Shown: one piece after another, positions 1 to 5,063 of the stretch
Position numbering within the stretch: position 1 is the stretch's first letter
Layout of the letters: every line of letters starts with the position of its first letter
The notes under the pieces: model-generated
What the model saw: the letters and a program-made list of their open reading frames with translations, nothing else
The model's database searches: none
Told to the model about the DNA's origin: nothing
Translations under genes and position numbers: made by a program
Assembly (NCBI GenBank): GCA_029882335.1
Contig: JAOUKW010000308.1
Span: forward strand, 1 to 5,063
Direction: 5' to 3'
From: Candidatus Heimdallarchaeota archaeon
Lineage (GTDB): Archaea > Asgardarchaeota > Heimdallarchaeia > Heimdallarchaeales > Kariarchaeaceae
DNA: 5,063 nucleotides

Positions 1-183
1 ATTTGGATTTTATTAATAAGTTTAATAGAGGGTTTGCTTACTGGTATTGCTTCTTCATATTACAGTAGTCAAAGAAACTATGACGAAAAAGACGAACTTT
101 CAAATCATAAATTTAGAGAGGAAATAATTGACGATCCAACTGAATATTTAATGGAGTTTGAAGATGATGAAGAGGATTATTAA
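1..183 (+). CDS. cbiM: CbiM-like ECF transporter substrate-capture protein, C-terminal end (5' truncated by window edge)
   Basis: The window opens inside this reading frame; 60 residues and a TAA stop at 181-183 are visible. The first 20 residues are a hydrophobic transmembrane helix carrying LIEGLLTG, which resembles the last helix of CbiM/NikM proteins (usually an IEG-V/L-LTG-type sequence). These are the integral membrane subunits that bind Co2+ or Ni2+ in ECF-type metal importers. A hydrophilic tail of about 40 residues follows, 16 of them Asp or Glu, ending in FEDDEEDY; this is longer and more acidic than the short tails I associate with CbiM. The stop codon lies 13 nt before the CbiQ start and overlaps its ribosome binding site, so the two are almost certainly co-transcribed. 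The CbiM assignment depends mostly on this short motif and on the downstream CbiQ and CbiO genes. Another ECF S-component remains possible, and the metal cannot be told from this fragment. Confidence 0.6.
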   Translation: MWILLISLIEGLLTGIASSYYSSQRNYDEKDELSNHKFREEIIDDPTEYLMEFEDDEEDY

Positions 184-189
184 GGAGGT
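182..189 (+). promoter_or_regulatory. Strong Shine-Dalgarno site for the CbiQ gene
   Basis: AAGGAGGT is a near-perfect complement of the 16S rRNA 3' end and overlaps the upstream CbiM stop codon. It lies 7 nt before the TTG at 197. This spacing is what selects TTG as the start: the ATG at 190 is only 1 base from the site, is in another frame and stops after nine codons. Confidence 0.8.
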
Positions 190-196
190 ATGATAT

Positions 197-961
197 TTGG
201 AAGATTATGTGGTTATTGATATTAGAGGAAATTTGTTTCCATTAGATCCACGATCAAAAATAATTATAACTTTTTCATGTATAATAGGTATTGCAGTTTC
301 CATTGATTTCTTCCAAGTGTTGTTATTTGCGTGTATGCTTTTACCAATAATTATTTTCTATCGTCCAAAACGTTCAGCAATAAATCGTATATTTTTAACA
401 ATACCATTCGCATTGTTATTTTGTTTGTCAATTTATGTATTTCTCGATGGGAATAGCGTGACTTTAAGATACATTAGCTATAAACGTATTTATACTGATT
501 TTGAATTTTCAGTTCTGGTTGGATATAGATTCTTGATTTCAGTTGCTCATTCTACAATTTTATTGGAATCGGAAGAAACTTATTTAGAAATCATAGAAGC
601 ATTAGCATCTTTTAAAGTTGGTAGATATCTTGTATCACTTCTTATTTTAATTTTAACCATTTCTAATAGATTATCAAGTGAATATTCAAGGATGACATTG
701 GTTGCAAAGGCCAAAGGTGGATTCTCTCAAAAGAGTACAACCTCGATATTTTTGAAATTACGAATTATGAGTCGATTATTGGCTCGAACAATTAATAACT
801 ATTCTGTTGCTGAAACCTTATCAGCTAGAGGATTTACAGGTACTTTCTATCCTACAACGAGAAATTGGTCAAGTGAGGGTATTAGCATGGCACTATTGTC
901 GATCTTATTTTCAATACTCTTTGTGTTTATTGGTGAATTAAGGATGATATATCATGGATAA
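197..961 (+). CDS. cbiQ: CbiQ/EcfT energy-coupling transmembrane protein of an ECF transporter
   Basis: This 254-residue integral membrane protein is the scaffold that links the ATPase pair to the substrate-binding subunit in ECF-type importers. The N-terminus has the family hallmark LDPRSK (residues 16-21), followed by hydrophobic segments at about 22-36, 38-54, 66-83, 104-123, 143-157 and 230-247. The cytoplasmic region between the last two carries the two short coupling motifs that dock into the ATPases. The first is AKAKGG (170-175), where the usual Ala-Arg-Gly has Lys in place of Arg; the second is a canonical SARGF (209-213). The length is normal for the family. Translation starts at TTG (197), chosen because of the Shine-Dalgarno site 7 nt upstream. 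The 3' end overlaps the ATPase start by 8 nt. The CbiM-like gene before it and the CbiO gene after it support cobalt or nickel uptake. No CbiN gene lies between CbiM and CbiQ. Confidence 0.88.
   Translation: MEDYVVIDIRGNLFPLDPRSKIIITFSCIIGIAVSIDFFQVLLFACMLLPIIIFYRPKRSAINRIFLTIPFALLFCLSIYVFLDGNSVTLRYISYKRIYTDFEFSVLVGYRFLISVAHSTILLESEETYLEIIEALASFKVGRYLVSLLILILTISNRLSSEYSRMTLVAKAKGGFSQKSTTSIFLKLRIMSRLLARTINNYSVAETLSARGFTGTFYPTTRNWSSEGISMALLSILFSILFVFIGELRMIYHG
940..944 (+). promoter_or_regulatory. Shine-Dalgarno site for the CbiO gene
   Basis: AAGGA lies inside the last codons of the CbiQ gene, 9 nt before the ATG at 954. Together with the 8-nt gene overlap it implies translational coupling of the two transporter subunits. 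Confidence 0.6.
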
Positions 962-1673
962 CTCAAAATATGTACTTGAAACTAGGGATTTATCATTTGC
1001 ATATCCCAAATCAAATCATTATTTATTGAATAAGGTGAATTTAAAAATTCAACGAAATCAAATGACTTGTATAGTTGGACAGATCGGAGGTGGTAAATCT
1101 ACTCTGTTAAAACATTTAAGTGGATTAATAACGCCTCAAATGGGTGATGTATATATTAATGGAATATCTGTAAAAGAAAATTCAAAAAAGTCATTTCATA
1201 CTGAGGTAGGACTACTCTTCGAGAATCCAGAGGATCAATTATATTATCCCATTGTTGCTGATGATATTGCATTTGGTCCGAGAAATTTAAAATTAAATAA
1301 AAAAGAAATATATCGCAGAGTAATTCAATCAAGTAAGGAATTAAATATTTTACATTTAATGGAAAGAGAAACATCCACATTATCCTTTGGTGAAAAGACA
1401 CTGGTTGCACTTGCAGGAATGCTTGCCATGAATACAAAAATTATACTCATGGATTCACCTGAAATTGGTTTAGACTTTTGGAGTAAACCGATTTTAATTC
1501 GTTTATTAGAAAGATTAAAATTAAACCATACAATAGTAATGTGTACAAATGATACATCTCTATTGAAAAGGGCGGATAAAATTTTATTACTATGGAAAGG
1601 TAAGATTCGAGAGGAATTTGTTGATTATAGAGAATTTCGATCATCCTTGAGTAAAAAGGGACAAGATAAATAA
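954..1673 (+). CDS. cbiO: CbiO/EcfA-type ABC ATPase with degenerate catalytic motifs
   Basis: This 239-residue cytoplasmic ABC ATPase would power the ECF importer by binding the coupling motifs of the adjacent CbiQ. The order of motifs is typical of CbiO. Walker A is GQIGGGKST (42-50, intact). The Q-loop region FENPEDQLYYPIVADDIAFGPRN (89-111) is a clear CbiO/EcfA hallmark. The signature is LSFGEK (143-148), Walker B is IILMDSP (163-169), and the D-loop GLD is at 172-174. Several catalytic residues differ from consensus: Glu90 replaces the Q-loop Gln, Phe145 the second signature residue Gly, Ser168 the catalytic Glu after Walker B Asp167, and Asn199 the H-loop His (CTND instead of STHD). The nucleotides at each site read cleanly, so these are not frameshift effects. 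The protein therefore probably binds ATP but hydrolyses it poorly, unless it pairs with a canonical ATPase. It is shorter than many CbiO proteins (about 270 residues), with a reduced C-terminal part. ATG 954 overlaps the CbiQ gene and has its own Shine-Dalgarno site. Confidence 0.88.
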   Translation: MDNSKYVLETRDLSFAYPKSNHYLLNKVNLKIQRNQMTCIVGQIGGGKSTLLKHLSGLITPQMGDVYINGISVKENSKKSFHTEVGLLFENPEDQLYYPIVADDIAFGPRNLKLNKKEIYRRVIQSSKELNILHLMERETSTLSFGEKTLVALAGMLAMNTKIILMDSPEIGLDFWSKPILIRLLERLKLNHTIVMCTNDTSLLKRADKILLLWKGKIREEFVDYREFRSSLSKKGQDK

Positions 1674-1720
1674 TATATATTAATTATATCCTGAGTCAAT
1701 AGGAACTGGTTTATATCAAC

Positions 1721-1733
1721 TTTTGAATTTTTT
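1721..1733 (+). terminator. Possible T-tract terminator of the transporter operon
   Basis: Two T runs (TTTT at 1721-1724 and TTTTTT at 1728-1733) lie about 50 nt after the CbiO stop, inside the 88-bp junction between convergent genes. Archaeal RNA polymerase can terminate on U-rich tracts without a strong hairpin, and no good hairpin is seen here. In such AT-rich DNA the tract could occur by chance. The rest of the junction (1674-1761) shows no gene; the minus strand has no comparable tract after the large gene. Confidence 0.35.
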
Positions 1734-1761
1734 ATTACGAATGAATTTATTTCTTGATTAT

Positions 1762-4722
1762 CTAGTATAATGGATAGATAATATCTTTGAATTGATTAAA
1801 TAATTTCAATACATTTTTTTCAGCTGGTTCTTCAACAATTGATGCTACTTTAGCTAAAGCAATAAATAATTTTTCGAATTCATTTGATACATTTGTTCGT
1901 AGATAAAATTTTATCGCATCTAAAAAAGTAACTAGAATTGCATCTTCTGAATTTATTCCCGACATTTCGTTTATAGAATAAGTAATTAACCATTTATCTG
2001 TCTCTCTTTTTAAATTTACATTGTTAAAACCAAGTAAATCATTTAGTAATTCATTTTTTGTAAATTTTTGTTGAAGTAAATTACCTAGATGTAAATTTAT
2101 ACTACCTCCTTCAGTTGTCACAATTCCATTCTTTGCAATAAATTTTTGATTTAATCTATGTAATAGACTATTAAAACCATCAAATATTTTTTTAGTTTCT
2201 TGTTCACCATGAATCAGAATAATATTTTCAAAATCTTTTTTATTTTTCGCATTTTGAAGGGCATTTTTCACTAATTTCGATTTATGATCTGTAAAAATTT
2301 CATCAAAAGCACCTTCAAAAATACTTTCTGGTGGATTATCAAATAAAGTTAAGGATATGTTTAAAGGAAAATTCTGTAACTCCTCTGATGCAAGTCTAGG
2401 GTCCGTATCAATTAATTCTTTCATATATTTCAACATTTCCTCAATTGTAGGAAGTAGATTTTCAGCATCATAATTATATTTTAAAATTTCCTCTGATTTT
2501 GGTTGGAAGGATATTTGAAATTCTTTCTTTCTTTTCTTTATTGAACTGTATATCTTGTCTATTATTTTCTCAAATTCATTGTCTGTTACCTTAAGTAATG
2601 ATAAAAATTTTTTATCTACTTCGCTAATTAATTTGTCTAGGGATTTTTCTTGCTTTTTATCAAATTTTTCCATTTGAAAAATTTCTTTAATTGTGGGTTC
2701 GCAATGGTAAGTCCAAATTGCTGATACTTCATCAACTAATTTCTCAAGTTGTTCTTGGAATGAATTTCCTATGTGATCAAATTTTAAATTAAGAATTGGA
2801 TTTTTTATTTGAATCATCTGTGTTACATGTTTGAAATTCTCTGCTGTAGTGAGTGTATCTTTTATTTCTGTGAGAAAACTAATATACACCTTTGACCAAT
2901 GAATTAAAACCTTTTGGACATATGTACTATATCTTCTCTCTGTTGCAAATTTTACTGCTTCAATTAATATTTCTGGTTGATTGATAATCTGAATGAAACT
3001 TTCTGAATCAATTTTATTAAGATTTATGGGGATGTGCTTTCCATTTTGACTAATTAATCTTAGAGTATCTAATTCTTCTATTATACTTGTCAATGATCTG
3101 TAGTCATTTTTTCTTTTATAAAAATATTCATTGTTCTTTTTGGTAAGGACATATTCTTGATCTTCTATTATTATATTTAAATTGAAGTAAATCATTAGTG
3201 TAGAAACTATATCTCTATACCTAGGTAAAATAAACTCTAAATCAAACGAAATATTATTTAATATTTTTAAAAATTCAATAAGTGCAGAAGCAGCTTTTAT
3301 CGTAATTCCATTCTTAGCATAATAATTAATATTTTTTATTAAAATACAGTCTTTATCAACAATATCTAAAAATTGAGATATAAAAATTTCAGAAATAGTG
3401 AAGGATAATGAATTTACAATTGCATTAGTTAAGATTATAGCCTCTTCTATAGATTTGATTTGTAATTGAGTTTGTTCTTCAGATACAATTAACTCTTTAA
3501 GTTCAATTCTTGCTTGATTGGTTAGTTTATCGAAATTATTTATTTTTGATAATAATTCATCTTTTAAAATAAAGGTATTTGTAAATCGAATTAATATATT
3601 CATAGATGTTTTTGATAATGAGATACCCGACATTTCTTTTATAAACTCCGATATGAAGGTTTGTATATGTCTTGCAATGACACCTGATTGTTTTTCGATA
3701 ATTATTTCAGAAAGTACGTTTCCAATATGATAAACCTCAATGTTTTGTAATTTTTTATTGAATTCTGAAAATAATATTTCTTGGTCTAATTTGCAAAATA
3801 TAATAACTGGGTTTATTTTAAATGATTTAAGAAAGGATATTTTAAGAAACTTTTCAATAATGATTGTTTTGGTTGTGTGTAAATCTAAAATCGAGATCGT
3901 CGAAAGAATTTTATTTTGATGATATTCTACATCTTTTGGAAAATTGTCAATTATTAATTCCTCAAAATTTATATTTTTTTCTTTGAACATTTTTAATAAA
4001 ATTTGATAAATTCTTTTTGGCTCACTTCTTGGGTCTGGTGAAGAAAGCATTAGACTTGGAAATTTATTCACTAAATCATAAACAATATATTCTGCAACTC
4101 CAATGATTAAATTTTCGCGGTTTTCTGGTTTTAAAATACCTTTATACCAAAATTTTTCCTTTTCTATCCAATCATCTTCCAAAATGTCATTAATGACATC
4201 TGTTAATAATATTTTGTCTTCAAATAAATCGTTTATTATTTTTTCATATTCTCTTCTTAATTTCCTAGGATCTGATGATAGTTCCTGTTCCATTTGGATG
4301 ATTGTAACCGCATTTAAAAAACCACGAATCAATGTGGATCTATCAATTGGGACACCATTTATTGCATATTCCGGAATAAAACTAAATTGAGTTAATTGTT
4401 TTCCAAAATTGGAACATAAAGATTGAATTTTTCCTTCAATTTCCTTATTAATGGTTTCTCCAGTGGATACTGAAATAATATAACTCATTATTAGTTTACT
4501 GGTTTGGTTGATTGAAATTGCAAAAGTACCAAATGAGGAAGTTTCCACTGAACCCGTCATGAACTGAGATTCTCCGGAGGATGCTTCAATAGATACAATA
4601 TCCTTTAATGCTGTTAGAGTGCTTGCAATTAATTTTGAATCAGTATCTGCAGAGAGTTTTCCTAATTCACCCATTGTAATTCCAAAATCACTTTGTACTG
4701 ATAGCCAAACATAGAGAACCAT
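1762..4722 (-). CDS. Very large hypothetical protein with longin/roadblock-like N-terminal domain
   Basis: I do not recognise this 986-residue protein as a whole. Residues 1-112 fit the strand-strand-helix-strands-helix order of a longin or roadblock-like domain. A strand VLYVWLSVQ is followed by FGITMG, a helix SKLIASTLTALKDIV (29-43) and strands around 52-76 (FGTFAISI, LIMSYIISV). The last element is a helix, INKEIEGKIQSLCSNFGKQL (91-110). Such heads occur on many Asgard archaeal proteins. The remaining 870 residues look mainly helical, charged (Lys/Glu-rich) and soluble, with helical or coiled-coil-prone stretches near 385-430 and 655-735 and a mixed strand/helix region near 855-935. There is no signal peptide, membrane segment, Walker motif or zinc site, and only four cysteines. 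An in-frame TAA lies three codons before ATG 4722, so this is the earliest possible ATG; Met17 would delete the first strand. No Shine-Dalgarno sequence precedes it, which suggests a leaderless or short-leader mRNA. Its role is unknown; a scaffold or membrane-trafficking adaptor is only a guess. Confidence 0.8.
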   Translation of the reverse strand: MVLYVWLSVQSDFGITMGELGKLSADTDSKLIASTLTALKDIVSIEASSGESQFMTGSVETSSFGTFAISINQTSKLIMSYIISVSTGETINKEIEGKIQSLCSNFGKQLTQFSFIPEYAINGVPIDRSTLIRGFLNAVTIIQMEQELSSDPRKLRREYEKIINDLFEDKILLTDVINDILEDDWIEKEKFWYKGILKPENRENLIIGVAEYIVYDLVNKFPSLMLSSPDPRSEPKRIYQILLKMFKEKNINFEELIIDNFPKDVEYHQNKILSTISILDLHTTKTIIIEKFLKISFLKSFKINPVIIFCKLDQEILFSEFNKKLQNIEVYHIGNVLSEIIIEKQSGVIARHIQTFISEFIKEMSGISLSKTSMNILIRFTNTFILKDELLSKINNFDKLTNQARIELKELIVSEEQTQLQIKSIEEAIILTNAIVNSLSFTISEIFISQFLDIVDKDCILIKNINYYAKNGITIKAASALIEFLKILNNISFDLEFILPRYRDIVSTLMIYFNLNIIIEDQEYVLTKKNNEYFYKRKNDYRSLTSIIEELDTLRLISQNGKHIPINLNKIDSESFIQIINQPEILIEAVKFATERRYSTYVQKVLIHWSKVYISFLTEIKDTLTTAENFKHVTQMIQIKNPILNLKFDHIGNSFQEQLEKLVDEVSAIWTYHCEPTIKEIFQMEKFDKKQEKSLDKLISEVDKKFLSLLKVTDNEFEKIIDKIYSSIKKRKKEFQISFQPKSEEILKYNYDAENLLPTIEEMLKYMKELIDTDPRLASEELQNFPLNISLTLFDNPPESIFEGAFDEIFTDHKSKLVKNALQNAKNKKDFENIILIHGEQETKKIFDGFNSLLHRLNQKFIAKNGIVTTEGGSINLHLGNLLQQKFTKNELLNDLLGFNNVNLKRETDKWLITYSINEMSGINSEDAILVTFLDAIKFYLRTNVSNEFEKLFIALAKVASIVEEPAEKNVLKLFNQFKDIIYPLY

Positions 4723-4745
4723 AGGTAAATATTAATGTAATCCAT

Positions 4746-4751
4746 AAAAAA
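4746..4751 (-). terminator. Possible T6 terminator after the TFB-like gene
   Basis: Read on the minus strand, a run of six T lies 50 nt past the TFB-like stop and 23 nt before the start of the large gene. It could end the upstream transcript, leaving the large gene with its own promoter in the 79-bp gap (4723-4801). I see no convincing BRE/TATA pair there; the AT-rich stretch at 4787-4800 is the only weak candidate. The run is short, so this is tentative. Confidence 0.22.
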
Positions 4752-4801
4752 CTCTTTCAATAAATCCATAATTTTTGGTAGCTCAATAATAATTTTAATA
4801 C

Positions 4802-5062
4802 TTATAATTTTTCAGAAAAATCTTTCACCTCTAATATTAATTTTTCCTCGTATTTTTTATAAATATCTCCTAGAAAACGGTATACATGATCTCTAATTGT
4901 AAATTCTGCAGAATTAACAATATTTGCTAATGTTTTTTGGGTTAATATCGATTTACAGCAATAAAATTTACAAATTACTCGATCTGCTAAATAAACAATA
5001 GATACGGCAAATGGGAAAGGTTGTACACCACCTCGTTCTTTACGATGGATATACTTTAGAAA
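4802..5062 (-). CDS. TFB/TFIIB-like transcription factor, C-terminal part (5' truncated by window edge)
   Basis: The minus-strand frame is open from the window edge to a TAA at 4804-4802, giving the last 86 residues. They resemble the second cyclin-like repeat of archaeal TFB, the factor that joins TBP at the promoter and recruits RNA polymerase. A helix with PFAVSIVYLADRVI (residues 17-30) stands where TFB has its AAAAIYIAA-type helix. It is followed by a helix-turn-helix-like LTQKTLANIVNSAEFTIRDHVYRF (40-63), matching the TFB pattern of TQ-x-E/T-IA..V....TIR..Y. The short loop between these helices carries Cys31, Cys35 and Cys36 and is slightly longer than usual, so the protein is diverged. 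A tail EEKLILEVKDFSEKL closes it. The N-terminal zinc ribbon and first repeat, if present, lie outside the window. A TFB paralog or another cyclin-fold regulator both fit. The large longin-like gene follows on the same strand after 79 bp. Confidence 0.6.
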   Translation of the reverse strand, partial: FLKYIHRKERGGVQPFPFAVSIVYLADRVICKFYCCKSILTQKTLANIVNSAEFTIRDHVYRFLGDIYKKYEEKLILEVKDFSEKL

Positions 5063-5063
5063 T

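Noticed and set aside
190..219. Mini-frame starting at ATG 190, nine codons, just after the Shine-Dalgarno site
   Set aside because: Only 1 base separates it from the ribosome binding site, which is too close for initiation, and it overlaps the well-supported CbiQ start at TTG 197 in another frame.
1156..1644. Minus-strand open frames at 1156-1437 (93 aa) and 1447-1644 (65 aa)
   Set aside because: They lie antisense within the clearly coding CbiO gene and their translations look like no known family.
954..1673. The ATPase as a pseudogene
   Set aside because: Despite the lost catalytic residues, the frame is intact over the whole domain, Walker A and the CbiO-specific segment are conserved, and start signal and overlap with CbiQ are preserved, so a functional specialised subunit is more likely.
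1671..1682. 12-bp perfect palindrome TAATATATATTA overlapping the CbiO stop codon
   Set aside because: It is pure A/T in an AT-rich junction, too weak for a terminator stem and likely by chance.
1709..1719. TATA-like sequence (GTTTATATC) in the convergent junction
   Set aside because: No plus-strand gene starts downstream of it within range and it lies between two gene ends, so it is unlikely to be a promoter.
3518..4390. Plus-strand open frames at 3518-3730 (70 aa) and 4103-4390 (95 aa)
   Set aside because: They are antisense to the 986-residue gene; their Ser/Phe/Ile-rich composition is what an AT-rich shadow frame gives.

Overview
The window is a low-G+C (roughly 30% by eye) archaeal-looking segment with two convergent blocks. 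The archaeal assignment rests on the truncated minus-strand gene at the right edge, whose C-terminus resembles a TFB/TFIIB cyclin-fold repeat. It is also supported by a very large minus-strand protein with a longin/roadblock-like N-terminus. Such domains, together with many TFB paralogs, are typical of Asgard archaea such as the Loki- and Heimdall-like groups. That lineage call is an inference, not a demonstration.

Left block, plus strand, 1-1673: the end of an ECF-type ABC importer operon. It holds the C-terminal tail of a CbiM-like substrate-capture membrane protein (1-183), a CbiQ/EcfT transmembrane coupling protein (197-961, TTG start) and a CbiO/EcfA ATPase (954-1673). The genes are packed tightly: a 13-nt gap, then an 8-nt overlap, with a Shine-Dalgarno sequence in front of each start. 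This points to one transcript and translational coupling. The likely cargo is Co2+ or Ni2+ (CbiM/NikM family), but only the last 60 residues of the substrate-binding subunit are visible. The most striking feature is that the ATPase keeps its Walker A and Walker B aspartate but lacks the catalytic glutamate (Ser instead), the H-loop histidine (Asn), the Q-loop glutamine (Glu) and one signature glycine (Phe). It looks like the degenerate half of a heterodimeric ATPase, which predicts a canonical partner encoded elsewhere.

Middle, 1674-1761: an 88-bp convergent junction with a plus-strand T-rich tract that may terminate the operon.

Right block, minus strand, 1762-5063: a 986-residue, mostly helical soluble protein of unknown function with a longin-like head (4722-1762). 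Upstream of it, across a 79-bp gap, lies the C-terminal part of a TFB-like gene (4802-5062, continuing past the window). The large gene has no Shine-Dalgarno sequence, unlike the operon genes. No RNA genes, CRISPR arrays, mobile elements or long repeats were seen.
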